Shown: positions 37,821-46,622 of the stretch, piece after piece
Position numbering within the stretch: the stretch's first letter is position 1
Layout: each line of letters begins with the position of its first letter
The notes under the pieces: generated by a model
Database searches by the model: none
Told to the model about the DNA's origin: nothing
Seen by the model: the letters and a program-made list of their open reading frames with translations, nothing else
DNA from: Clostridium paridis
GTDB lineage: Bacteria > Bacillota > Clostridia > Clostridiales > Clostridiaceae
DNA: 64,000 nt
Direction of reading: 5' to 3'
NCBI RefSeq assembly: GCF_016765615.1
Contig: NZ_JAESWA010000017.1
Span: forward strand, 124,001 to 188,000
Program-made: the position numbers and the translations under genes

Positions 37821-38363
37821 TTACTTTTTTTCTATGCATAACAGCATTGGAGGATTATTATTGCGATTGACATACTCAAATTTCATTGCCCCATATTTAT
37901 TCTTGGGTAAGTTTTCAGCAAATTCTAAAATGCAAGTTTTTTCTCTAGCACCTTCATTATGTCCAGAATAAATAGCAATTAAAATAATTCCCCCTTCATT
38001 CAGTAAATCTAGTGCCTGAATTATTGAGTTCATTGTACTATCTTTCATGGTTGTAATCTCTTTATTTCCACCTGGTAAAAATCCTAAGTTATATATTATA
38101 CAATCTGCACTTTCCTTTACATATTCATTAAGCTTATCATGAGAATCCTGTATTAGATAAACATTATCTTTATTTTTATTCTTATAATTAGTAATTGCCA
38201 TTTCTTGAATATCAAAAGCAATTACCTTATTAAAGTTTTCAGATAAGAAATCAGAATCGTATCCGTTACCTAGTGTACAATCTATTGCTAGGTTTTTGTT
38301 TTCAATATATTTGTCAATGATATCATGAGATAAGGAACTAATATCCTTCACTAATTTAAACAT
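37821..38363 (-). CDS. mnmM: Class I SAM methyltransferase, MnmM/YtqB family
   Basis: 180 residues. SAM-binding motif I is AIDCTLGNGYDSDFL, followed by VIAFDIQ. Then come YNLGFLPGGNKEITTMKDST and AIYSGHNEGAREK, both diagnostic of YtqB proteins (rRNA methylase-like, PF06962). In Bacillus YtqB is MnmM, which methylates nm5s2U34 of tRNA to mnm5s2U; orthology here is inferred from these motifs. It starts 12 bp after rluB and is likely co-transcribed with it. Confidence 0.8.
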   Translation of the reverse strand: MFKLVKDISSLSHDIIDKYIENKNLAIDCTLGNGYDSDFLSENFNKVIAFDIQEMAITNYKNKNKDNVYLIQDSHDKLNEYVKESADCIIYNLGFLPGGNKEITTMKDSTMNSIIQALDLLNEGGIILIAIYSGHNEGAREKTCILEFAENLPKNKYGAMKFEYVNRNNNPPMLLCIEKK

Positions 38364-38374
38364 ACTATTTACCC

Positions 38375-39082
38375 TTACAAAGATTTAATGTAGTTAAGCT
38401 CGGAGTCTGTAAGCTCTCTAAAACTACCTAATTCTAAATCTCCGATATTAATTTCTCCAATAGCAACTCTTTTAAGAGAAATTACATCGTGATTTAATGC
38501 CGCACACATTTTTCTTATTTGCCTATTTTTACCTTCATGTATTTTAATTTCAACTTTACAGTTATTTTGATCTTTCCAAAGAATTTTAATACTTGATTTA
38601 GCTGTAATATATCCCCCTATATCAACTCCATTTTGAAAAGTCTCTATCTCTTTATCTGTAAAAACTCCCTTAACCTTAACAATATAGGTTTTATGAATTT
38701 CCCTTCTTGGATGTATTATTTTATTATAAATTTCACCATCATTTGTAAGTAATAATAGCCCAGAAGAATCATAATCCAGTCTTCCAATTGGATATATTCT
38801 CTCCTTAGCATTTATTATATCTATTATAGTTTTTCTACCTTTTTCATCACTAACAGAAGATATTATTCCAACAGGCTTATTAAGCATGATGTATCTCTTA
38901 ATCTCTTCTGCCTTTACAATTCTACCGTTATATTCTACAATATCTTTTTCTATATCAATTTTAGTACCTAATTCTTTTATGATTTCTCCATTAACCTTAA
39001 CATTTCCAGCTAAAATTAACTCTTCACATTTTCTACGTGAAGCCACTCCGCAATTTGCCAAATATTTTTGTAATCTTTCCAT
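38375..39082 (-). CDS. rluB: rRNA pseudouridine synthase RluB-type
   Basis: 235 residues: N-terminal S4 domain (MERLQKYLANCGVASRRKCE) and RsuA-family catalytic domain with GRLDYDSSGLLLLTNDGE, where the Asp is catalytic, and GKNRQIRKMCAALNH near 200. Predicted to modify 23S rRNA near position 2605. RluB versus RluE/F assignment rests on the S4 domain and length. First gene of the minus-strand series; AGGTGA precedes ATG. Confidence 0.9.
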   Translation of the reverse strand: MERLQKYLANCGVASRRKCEELILAGNVKVNGEIIKELGTKIDIEKDIVEYNGRIVKAEEIKRYIMLNKPVGIISSVSDEKGRKTIIDIINAKERIYPIGRLDYDSSGLLLLTNDGEIYNKIIHPRREIHKTYIVKVKGVFTDKEIETFQNGVDIGGYITAKSSIKILWKDQNNCKVEIKIHEGKNRQIRKMCAALNHDVISLKRVAIGEINIGDLELGSFRELTDSELNYIKSL

Positions 39083-39237
39083 TATAAAATCACCTATCCT
39101 GCTGTATTCTTAATAATTATAAAGACTTAACATAAAAAAATCAAATTGGAATTTCCTGGGAAATTTTAGGAGATTGAAGAAATACTATATTTTTGTTATA
39201 CTACTTACCAATAATATATATATAAAGGGTGATAAGC

Positions 39238-40053
39238 ATGGATAAACTACTATTTGGAATTTCAGGAATTCCATTAGGTAAAGGTGAAAAATTCAATTAT
39301 AGTACTGGATTAGAATATTTACATAACATAGGACTGGATGCTATGGAGCTACCATTTGTACGTTCTGTTAATGTTACCTCAAAAAATAGAGATTCTATTC
39401 TTAAAGTTAAAGAAGAAACTGGCATGTATTTATCTGCTCATGGTTCATACTTCATAAACTTAAATGCTAAGGAAGATGAGAAAATAGAAAAATCAAAGGA
39501 AAGGATTTTAAAGGGAGCTGATGCTTTGGAATCCGTTGGAGGAAGAAGTTTAGTATTCCATGCTGGATTTTATTTAGATTCATCTAAAGCAGATACATTA
39601 GATAATATTAAAAGAGAATTAAGTACACTCCCTAAAGGAAATGTTACATATAGACTTGAAACTACAGGAAAAGCTACTCAATTTGGTGACATATATGAAT
39701 TAGTTAATATAGCAAAAGAAATTCCAAGTTGTAATATATGCATAGATTTTTCTCATTTACATGCAAGGGGAAATGGAGCTTTAAAGGACTATTCTGACTT
39801 TGCTAAAATATTAGATTATGTTGGTACTAATTTAGGAGATGCAGCATTAAATGATATGCATATTCATTTATCTGGAATAAACTACACTGCAAAAGGTGAA
39901 AGAAATCATCTGCCTTTTGAAGAAAGTGATTTTAACTATAAGGCTTGTCTTAAATCCTTCATAGATTTTGATATAAAGGGTTGTATTATTTGCGAGAGCC
40001 CTATTTTAGAAAATGATGCATTACTTTTAAAAGAAACTTATAACAGTCTATAG
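39238..40053 (+). CDS. Endonuclease IV-like TIM-barrel protein
   Basis: 271 residues of the AP-endonuclease-2 fold. Metal ligands expected for endonuclease IV are visible in order: AHGSYFINLN, VFHAGFYLD, RLETTGK (Glu), CIDFSHLHAR (Asp, His), DMHIHLSG and ICESPI (Glu). Likely repairs abasic sites, though members of this shorter group may act as sugar isomerase-like enzymes. ATG 39238 follows AAAGGGTGA; an earlier GTG overlaps that site. Monocistronic with a strong terminator. Confidence 0.82.
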   Translation: MDKLLFGISGIPLGKGEKFNYSTGLEYLHNIGLDAMELPFVRSVNVTSKNRDSILKVKEETGMYLSAHGSYFINLNAKEDEKIEKSKERILKGADALESVGGRSLVFHAGFYLDSSKADTLDNIKRELSTLPKGNVTYRLETTGKATQFGDIYELVNIAKEIPSCNICIDFSHLHARGNGALKDYSDFAKILDYVGTNLGDAALNDMHIHLSGINYTAKGERNHLPFEESDFNYKACLKSFIDFDIKGCIICESPILENDALLLKETYNSL

Positions 40054-40055
40054 TT

Positions 40056-40088
40056 AAATCCTTGCCCAATAACGGGCAAGGATTTTTT
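40056..40088. terminator. Bidirectional terminator
   Basis: AAATCCTTGCCC ... GGGCAAGGATTTTTTT with a 6-base loop. Confidence 0.92.
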
Positions 40089-40089
40089 T

Positions 40090-40314
40090 CTAGCACCTAA
40101 AGAATCTGTTGTTACCTAGTAATAGTAGAGCTATTAATAAGGGACTATTAAATAAGCAAGTCTGTCCTATAAGTGAATTGTAGGGGTAACCACAACCGCC
40201 TGTATAGCAGCCACAGTTATTAAAGCCTCCAAATCCTCCAGGATAACCTCCAAATCCGCACCCTGGATAACCTCCGTAGTAACTATTACAACAGCAATTT
40301 CTCCTTCTTGACAT
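40090..40314 (-). CDS. Gly/Cys/Tyr-rich small protein (spore-coat-like)
   Basis: 74 residues. The first half (SRRRNCCCNSYYGGYPGCG and the following GFGGYPGGFGGF stretch) is dominated by Gly, Tyr, Cys and Asn. The C-terminal third is a hydrophobic helix (LLIALLLLGNNRFF). The make-up resembles small cysteine-rich coat or exosporium proteins of Bacillus and Clostridium, including YjcZ-like peptides. ATG 40314 follows AAGGAG; the upstream codon is part of the ribosome site. Function inferred from composition only. Confidence 0.6.
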   Translation of the reverse strand: MSRRRNCCCNSYYGGYPGCGFGGYPGGFGGFNNCGCYTGGCGYPYNSLIGQTCLFNSPLLIALLLLGNNRFFRC

Positions 40315-40461
40315 GTTAATCACTCCTTCTCTTCTGTATAGTACATACTATTCCGTCCTATTGATTATTGTTAATTAATCTCAAATTTAAGTTTTTTTAG
40401 AATACTATACTCATTTACGAGGATATCATTTTAGTGTATAATAAGAGTAAGAGGTGATATT

Positions 40462-40845
40462 ATGAGTAGAAATAGATTAGTTGCCCCTAGAAATGTTGTT
40501 AATACTAAACAACTTTATATATTTTATATACTAGGAGAGCTATATAAAGGTAATTCTATATACGGAAATAAGGTTTTAGAGGAGTTTAAAGGCAGATTTG
40601 AAAGTTCTTCACTTCCTTTCCCAGTCTCTTCATCAACGGTATATGATACTCTATTCTATTTAGAAGAGATGGGCTATGTTAATTCTACTTGGCTTGGGGA
40701 TGAGTTTTTAAATAAAAGAAGTAAGAAGATATACTCAATTACCGATGCAGGTATTGAATATTATAAAAAACATATAGCTGACTATATTGATAATCTAAAT
40801 AAAACTAAGAGCACTTTGGATATTATGATCAATATGCTTAAATAA
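40462..40845 (+). CDS. PadR-like winged-helix regulator
   Basis: 127 residues. The segment LYIFYILGELYKGNSIYGNKVLEE followed by SSSTVYDTLFYLEEMGYVNS and KKIYSITDAGIEYYKK is the PadR winged-helix pattern (quoted parts: IYGNKVLEE, TVYDTLFYLEE, YSITDAG). Probably a dimeric repressor that senses a phenolic or another small molecule, or controls a transporter; no target gene is adjacent. AGAGGTGA precedes the ATG. A strong hairpin terminator follows at 40897. Confidence 0.78.
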   Translation: MSRNRLVAPRNVVNTKQLYIFYILGELYKGNSIYGNKVLEEFKGRFESSSLPFPVSSSTVYDTLFYLEEMGYVNSTWLGDEFLNKRSKKIYSITDAGIEYYKKHIADYIDNLNKTKSTLDIMINMLK

Positions 40846-40896
40846 ATAGAAATAGTTTATAGTAGTACTATAACTTACATTTTGAGGTGCAAATCG

Positions 40897-40937
40897 AAAA
40901 AACATCATTAATTTTAAATGTATTAATGATGTTTTTA
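40897..40937. terminator. Bidirectional terminator
   Basis: AAAAAACATCATTAA ... TTAATGATGTTTTT between the PadR-like gene and the broken nucleotidyltransferase gene. Confidence 0.85.
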
Positions 40938-40953
40938 TCATATTCTTAGTAGT

Positions 40954-41775
40954 CTAATCACAATCTTTATTACACAATTTTCTTAATTCATTAGCCATAT
41001 TGCTCCATATTATAAAAGATTCATTAATTCCTTCCGAAAAACTACCCAATCTAATAACTTCTAATATATTTTCTTTACATTTTTTTGGTTTAATATTAAA
41101 GGTTTCAATATAATCAAGTGTTCTCTTTCGACTTGGAAAATATGTTTTATTAATAGCAAATTATGTTTGAAGGAAATGATCAATTGAAATATCAATTGCA
41201 AAGTGATAAAACAGTACATCTTTTCTTACTACAGCTCGTTCTAAGTCCTCTGTATCTTCAAGTTCTGTCATATGATACTGTACAAGTATTTTAGCTAATT
41301 CCTCTGGGTACTTTGATAGCCTCTTCCTCAAATTATATAAAAACTTATTTTTATCAACTAGAACCTGAATATTGCCAAGCATGGCACATCGCCCTATTGG
41401 ATAATAGTAATTATCTAATTTATCAGGTTGTTCACCTTTAAGTATAGACGCTACATCTGTTAAGGTTTCAGTTTCAGTAAAATACATTAACCATGTTTCA
41501 ATGCCATTTATTAGCATAAAATCTCCTACTCCCCAGTGACCTCCTTCAAATGTATTCAATTTATATTCCTGTATCATGTTACCTAATTCATTTATTACTA
41601 ATTGCCTCTTTTCAATATCAGGTATAGTATCACAATATATAAAAATATCAATATCCCCTTCTCTAACCTTAGGAAGAGAAGTTTTACCACCACTAATTCC
41701 AATTGATTGCACTTCCACTATTTCCGAGATATTCTTTATTAATGTGTCAAGAATTTTTTCTGTGTTATAAACCAT
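40954..41775 (-). pseudogene. Nucleotidyltransferase-fold protein with in-frame stop
   Basis: From ATG 41775 (GGGGGA ribosome site) the frame encodes an aminoglycoside-nucleotidyltransferase-like domain: SIGISGGKTSLPKVREGDIDIFIYC holds the G-G/S ... D-x-D metal motif (key part EGDIDIFIY). It stops at TAA 41161-41163 after about 204 residues. The identical frame then continues for 68 codons (FAINKTYFPSRKRTLDYIE and on) to TAG 40954-40956. TTA to TAA would explain the break. The second part contains the KTYFPSRKR basic motif common in this family's C-terminal helical domain. Confidence 0.75.
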
Positions 41776-41916
41776 GCTATTCCCCCATAAAATACTTATG
41801 AACAATCTCTTAAATCATCTTCATAAAGATTAATCATTTTAAGACCTCCATAAAAATACCAACTGTAACTTTTTCCTTATATTGTATCATATTACCATAT
41901 CTATATCATCCAAAAC

Positions 41917-41955
41917 AAAAAAGGATAGCTTAAGGTAATAAACCTTAAACTATCC
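41917..41955 (-). terminator. Intrinsic terminator
   Basis: GGATAG-C-TTAAGGT ... ACCTTAA-A-CTATCC; on the minus strand TTTTTTGTTTT follows. Confidence 0.88.
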
Positions 41956-41975
41956 TATATAATTCATTTATTTTC

Positions 41976-42470
41976 TTATACGTTATAGTAATCAGAAATT
42001 GTACTTAAAATAAATAGTATGTACTCTTTATCGTAGCAACCTTTTTCAATTGATGTAGTTTCATCTAACTGAACTTTTAAATATCCTCTTGGGCCATCAT
42101 AAATAAGTTCTTTTTTAGCTTTATTATATATTACATCAAAAGTATTGTTATAGTAGTGTGTTCCTGACATACTGTCTTTATATCTAAAGAAAACTGTATT
42201 ATCTAGAGTTTCCTTATCAGCGTCTTTAAGTATTGCAATTGTTTCTGCATGTGGTATGTATAAATCAATATCTTTGTACTCTTCTAAATTGATTCTTAGG
42301 AAAGGTCTATTATCCCATAAAACTCCATATTCATGCTTTGGATCTCTGTTTTCTAAGCTTTCTTGTACTTGGTTAAATAATGAATCAAGATCCAATTGTT
42401 TTAAGTTTTCAACAAATATATTGCTGATTTGTGTCTTATATTTATTATAGTTATCGATACGTTTTCCCAT
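41976..42470 (-). CDS. Hypothetical protein, 164 residues
   Basis: Soluble protein, no transmembrane segment, no family recognised. The N-terminal 40 residues are helical (NYNKYKTQISNIFVENL), the rest mixed beta with several aromatic residues (GVLWDNRPFLRINLEEY, GTHYYNNTFDVIYN). AGGAG precedes the ATG and a strong terminator ends the unit, so it is expressed alone. Codon use matches the core genes around it. Confidence 0.7.
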   Translation of the reverse strand: MGKRIDNYNKYKTQISNIFVENLKQLDLDSLFNQVQESLENRDPKHEYGVLWDNRPFLRINLEEYKDIDLYIPHAETIAILKDADKETLDNTVFFRYKDSMSGTHYYNNTFDVIYNKAKKELIYDGPRGYLKVQLDETTSIEKGCYDKEYILFILSTISDYYNV

Positions 42471-42642
42471 AGTTTCTCCTCCTAGATCTATTTAATAGCG
42501 CATTTGTATTCTTTGGTCTAACTATATTATAGCACTATTTTCCTAACCTACAATAAGTTCAATGAAAAACATTATATTTATTTGTAACAATTGAAATAAA
42601 TATAAATACCTTAATAATAGAATAATCTCTTTTGGAGGAACA

Positions 42643-43635
42643 ATGAAAGGTGAAAAAATTGATTGTATAGATAGTGGGAGTAAATTTTGTCCTTGCCATC
42701 TAGCAGAAGCAAATGAATGTTTATTATGTTCCCAATTACATGGGGAATGCTTTTGCGACTGTCTAAACTGGAAAGGAGTATGTATTTATCAAGGATGGAT
42801 AGCTAACGGCTCTAAACCAAAGGAAGGAAGGAAAACTTACTCATGTAAAATAGAAGACTGGATATTACTTCAAAAGGATCTATTACTTATTAAATTCAAA
42901 TTACCTGAAGATCTTGCTCTTGATTTAACAACACCAGGTAGTTTTATTTTTCTAAGAACTGATGATAATTTTTATTTTGATATACCAATTTCTATAATGG
43001 AATGTGACACTGATGCTAACAATGCTAGTATATTAATTGAGATAAGAGGTATTAAAACAAAACACCTTATAAATACAAAATCAGTTGAGAATCTAGTAAT
43101 AAGAGGTCCCTATTGGAATGGAGTCTTTGGGTTAAAAAATATAAAGAATACTACAAATTCTAAATGTTTAATTCTAGCTAGAGGTATTGGAATGGCTCCT
43201 ATGATTCCAGTAATTAAGGCTCTTAAAAATCAAGGAAATGATCTTGATATTCTTATTGATAAAGAGCCATTTGATGATGTATATGTTAATGATATATTAT
43301 CTAATCTTGGATTATCTTATAACGAAATGTCTTTACTTGATGCTGGAAAGCTATCTGATAAATGTAAAGCCTATATAAAAGATTCCATTGAAAATAATAA
43401 TATCAAATTAATACATTGTGGAGGTGCAGATATATTAACCTTTAAAGTGATGCAATATTTAGATACTATAGGTGAAAAAAGTATTAAATTATCCTGTTGT
43501 AATAATTCTAAAATGTGTTGCGGAGAAGGAGTATGTGGAAGTTGCACTGCAAGATTTGCTGGTCACAGAGTAAAAAGACTATGTAAAGTTCAAGCAGATC
43601 CAAGAGATATTTTTGAAGGGAGAAGATTTATATGA
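42643..43635 (+). CDS. Ferredoxin-reductase-like FAD/NAD and [2Fe-2S] subunit
   Basis: 330 residues. An N-terminal cysteine cluster (about 17-48: FCPCHLAEANECLLC and GECFCDCLNW) could bind an Fe-S centre. The middle (about 60-290) follows the dihydroorotate dehydrogenase electron-transfer (PyrK-like) fold, with FAD-binding GSFIFLR and NAD-binding ARGIGMAPMIPVI. The end, KLSCCNNSKMCCGEGVCGSC plus LCKVQ, is a [2Fe-2S] site. The stop overlaps the next ATG by 4 bp. Electron donor and acceptor are unknown; the two genes look like one enzyme. Confidence 0.8.
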   Translation: MKGEKIDCIDSGSKFCPCHLAEANECLLCSQLHGECFCDCLNWKGVCIYQGWIANGSKPKEGRKTYSCKIEDWILLQKDLLLIKFKLPEDLALDLTTPGSFIFLRTDDNFYFDIPISIMECDTDANNASILIEIRGIKTKHLINTKSVENLVIRGPYWNGVFGLKNIKNTTNSKCLILARGIGMAPMIPVIKALKNQGNDLDILIDKEPFDDVYVNDILSNLGLSYNEMSLLDAGKLSDKCKAYIKDSIENNNIKLIHCGGADILTFKVMQYLDTIGEKSIKLSCCNNSKMCCGEGVCGSCTARFAGHRVKRLCKVQADPRDIFEGRRFI

Positions 43636-44909
43636 AGGTATTAGTTGTAGGTGGAGGCTGGGCTGGAGTTTCTTCTGCAATCTCAGCTAGGAAAGCAGGT
43701 GCAGAGGTGCACGTTTTTGAAAAGACTGATTTACTTTTAGGTTTAGGTAATATAGGCGGAATTATGCGTAATAATGGACGTTTTACTGCTTCTGAAGAAT
43801 TAATTGAACTTGGCTCAAGTGAACTTATGGAAATATGTGATAATAACTCTAAACATAAGAATATAAAGTTCCCAGGACACGAACATGCTTCATTATATGA
43901 TGTTACATCAATTGAACCTGATGTTAAAAAACTACTATTAGACATGGGAATTAACTTACACCTAATTACACGTGTTACAGATATAGATCAAACTGATAAA
44001 AGCATCAAGGGTATACATCTTTCTAGTGGAGAATATATCGAGGGAGATGTTATTATAGAAACCACAGGCTCAACAGGTCCTATGGGTAATTGTCAGCGCT
44101 TCGGAAACGGCTGTGCTATGTGTATACTTAGATGTCCCTCATATGGGCCTAGAATATCTATAAGTGAAAGAGCTGGTGTTAAGGATTTTTCTGGAGAAAG
44201 AAATGATGATAAATTAGGTGCATTTTCTGGTTCTTGTGAAGTTGCAAAAGATAGTCTTTCAGAAGAGTTAAAAGAAGTTTTAGAAAAAGAAGGAGTTGCA
44301 GTATTAAAGGTTCCACCAGAAGATGTTAACTATGGAAAGCTTGAAGCTAAGGTATGTCAGCAATATGCTTTAAAAGAATTTGCTGAAAATATTGTTTTAT
44401 TAGATACTGGCCATGCAAAATTAATGACAACCTATTATCCATTAGAAAAGCTAAGAAAAATACCTGGACTTGAAAAAGCAAGGTATGTGGATCCTCTAGC
44501 TGGTTCTATAGGAAATTCTATAAGATATCTTTCAGTTGCTCCTAGAGATAATAATATGAGAGTTATAGGCGTAGATAATTTATTCTGTGCAGGTGAAAAA
44601 TCTGGTCTTTTTGTAGGACACACTGAAGCTATGTGTACAGGAGCACTTGCAGGCCATAATGCTGTAAGATTAGCTTTGGGTATTCCACTATTAACTCTAC
44701 CCTCTTCACTATGCGTTGGGGATTTAATCTCCTATGCTAATGAAAGATCTAAAACTCGTGAAGGAAGAAAAACAAGATATACCTTCGCTGGTTCTGATTA
44801 TTTTAACAGAATGAAATCACTAAATTTATATAGCACTAATGTAGAAGAAATCAAAAACAGAGTAAGAAAAGTTAATTTAGATGGTGTATTTAATCAAAAG
44901 CTTATATAG
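43632..44909 (+). CDS. FAD-dependent oxidoreductase, partner subunit
   Basis: 425-residue flavoprotein of the GidA/fumarate-reductase-like Rossmann type. FAD motif VVGGGWAGVSSAISARKAG at the N-terminus; a cysteine group GNCQRFGNGCAMCILRCPSY near 150-170 may carry an Fe-S cluster or redox disulfide; NLFCAGEKSGLFVGHTEA near 320 is the second FAD-contact segment. Overlap of 4 bp with the PyrK-like gene indicates a stoichiometric complex. It resembles a clostridial two-subunit redox enzyme of undetermined substrate. Terminator at 44917. Confidence 0.8.
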   Translation: MKVLVVGGGWAGVSSAISARKAGAEVHVFEKTDLLLGLGNIGGIMRNNGRFTASEELIELGSSELMEICDNNSKHKNIKFPGHEHASLYDVTSIEPDVKKLLLDMGINLHLITRVTDIDQTDKSIKGIHLSSGEYIEGDVIIETTGSTGPMGNCQRFGNGCAMCILRCPSYGPRISISERAGVKDFSGERNDDKLGAFSGSCEVAKDSLSEELKEVLEKEGVAVLKVPPEDVNYGKLEAKVCQQYALKEFAENIVLLDTGHAKLMTTYYPLEKLRKIPGLEKARYVDPLAGSIGNSIRYLSVAPRDNNMRVIGVDNLFCAGEKSGLFVGHTEAMCTGALAGHNAVRLALGIPLLTLPSSLCVGDLISYANERSKTREGRKTRYTFAGSDYFNRMKSLNLYSTNVEEIKNRVRKVNLDGVFNQKLI

Positions 44910-44916
44910 AAATTTT

Positions 44917-44946
44917 AAGGGAACCCTTTTGGGTTCCCTTTGCTTT
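44917..44946 (+). terminator. Intrinsic terminator after the redox pair
   Basis: AAGGGAACCC-TTTT-GGGTTCCCTT then TGCTTT; marks the left edge of the defence island. Confidence 0.85.
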
Positions 44947-44996
44947 ATAAATGTAGTTATTTTAATTCATATTTTATTTTGTTTAATAGTTTCTAT

Positions 44997-46205
44997 TTAA
45001 AGTTCTATCTTTCCATACTTCTTGAAATATTCATCCAAGGTCTTATCTAAAAACTCCTTTGCCATTTGAGTTATTCTTAGATGAGATTTCTGTGAATGTA
45101 CCTTATTTAAATAAACTCTATCAGCTTTTGGATTTACTGCTGAACTTGGATATGTTTTAGTTCCAACAACATCATATAATATATGTAGTGGTACTGTATT
45201 TTTTATAGGGGTATCTATGATCTTACATTCTTTAAATTCAATATAATACGGATAATTCTTTCTCGTATAATCTTCTAAAATTTCGTCATCTGTTACAATA
45301 TTTTTCTTATCATATCCATACGTTAAAGCTCTTCCAACTATCATTGGTGAAGGTCTGTCTTTATGATCATAGCTTAAAGCAGTTATGTATATACTGTCAT
45401 TATCTTTAATACCAGTAGGCTTGATATTAAAGTAAACTCTCTTTAAGGCATTACTATTTCTTTCATTTATGAACTTATTATCACTATTTAATCTATCATT
45501 AGATTTAGCTATAAATTTTATCCATGCATTGCTCAAATCTTCAATCATACGATTAGTTAATACTTCTTCAAGAATATCCGTTGTTTTAACCGGTGCTTCA
45601 TTTTTAGGTTTTTCTTCAAATGGTGTCCATGGTTCGGCACCTAGTTTTGCGCCTCGCTTTGCCCTATTAGCCTTTGATACTCCCTTTATTAAGTTGATCG
45701 ATACTTTTTCAACTCCATCTATCTCTTGTTCTATCCATTCTTTTGTTATATTACCTTCATCTGTTTGTTTTATTCTATCCCATAATTCTTCAAAGTGTTT
45801 ATTGCATTCATCGCCGATTGACTCATCTTGGTCAATAAAAACACTTAATTCATGGTTAGTAAAAAATCCTCCATTTGTAAAGTTTGCTGAACCTAATATT
45901 GCAGATGATTCATCGAATACATATAATTTTGTATGGAGCCCAATTAATGCAACTAGTTCTGCCCCTGAATCCAACAAAGCGTTCAATCCCTGTAAACTGC
46001 TAACACCTTGAATAAAATCTTCTCGATAAAATCTAGTTATTATTTTACATTTTATATTAGGATTTTGTTTTAAGACCTCTGCCAATTTTGTAGCAGTTTT
46101 TAACCCTATAAATGGTGAAATTACTTTTATTGATGATTCTAATGAATCTACAACTTCATAAAACTTATCTGCAAAAAAACCTGATGAAATTAACTCGACT
46201 CCCAT
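44997..46205 (-). CDS. Phospholipase-D-family nuclease, single HKD motif
   Basis: 402 residues. Residues about 1-150 form one PLD domain: VISPFIGLKTATKL, then LHTKLYVFDESSAILGSANF, which has the HxK-x4-D-x6-GSxN catalytic pattern. One motif means it should work as a dimer, like the Nuc or restriction-type PLD nucleases. The remaining about 240 residues match no domain I recognise. ATG 46205 follows GGAGG at 8 bp; a longer start lacks a ribosome site. It borders the SLATT and Gabija genes, so a role in phage defence is likely but inferred. Confidence 0.75.
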   Translation of the reverse strand: MGVELISSGFFADKFYEVVDSLESSIKVISPFIGLKTATKLAEVLKQNPNIKCKIITRFYREDFIQGVSSLQGLNALLDSGAELVALIGLHTKLYVFDESSAILGSANFTNGGFFTNHELSVFIDQDESIGDECNKHFEELWDRIKQTDEGNITKEWIEQEIDGVEKVSINLIKGVSKANRAKRGAKLGAEPWTPFEEKPKNEAPVKTTDILEEVLTNRMIEDLSNAWIKFIAKSNDRLNSDNKFINERNSNALKRVYFNIKPTGIKDNDSIYITALSYDHKDRPSPMIVGRALTYGYDKKNIVTDDEILEDYTRKNYPYYIEFKECKIIDTPIKNTVPLHILYDVVGTKTYPSSAVNPKADRVYLNKVHSQKSHLRITQMAKEFLDKTLDEYFKKYGKIEL

Positions 46206-46622
46206 TTTTTTAACCTCCAATAAATATAATTTAAATACTTCTACCACCCATCAATATCATAAAACCATCTTACAAAATACTAGCAGTTATTTTCTAGTAA
46301 GCTATCCCTCTTCATATAGCATAGATTGTAATCTTTATATTTCAGTTTCAGCTTAGTGGATGAGATATCTGCAACATAGATTACTTTATCTTACGAAAAT
46401 CTTCTATTGGTGTACCTTCAATTTTACAACTTAGTTTATTAAAACATTCTCCATGCTAGTTGCAAGTAAGATTTTTTTTCTACCTTTATGTATCTATTAA
46501 TCCATATAATAAATATAAAACATAGCGTCGATAGCTTGTACGCAAATATCTATAGAAACTTTATACTGCTTTTCTAAATTATACTTCCAGCTCCCACAAC
46601 TAAAGCAATATTTTTAACATCT
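46206..46622. other. Decayed spacer between PLD and SLATT genes
   Basis: No intact gene. On the minus strand, just after the SLATT stop, a frame reads EDVKNIALVVGAGSII before TAG, and further on MENVLINKLSCKIEGTPIED; both are short and broken. They may be remnants of another island gene. No terminator is evident. Confidence 0.35.

Noticed and set aside
11569-41163. In-frame TAA codons as a sign of stop-codon reassignment
   Set aside because: Many intact core genes in the window end in TAA followed at once by terminators; only accessory genes are interrupted, so ordinary gene decay is the better explanation.
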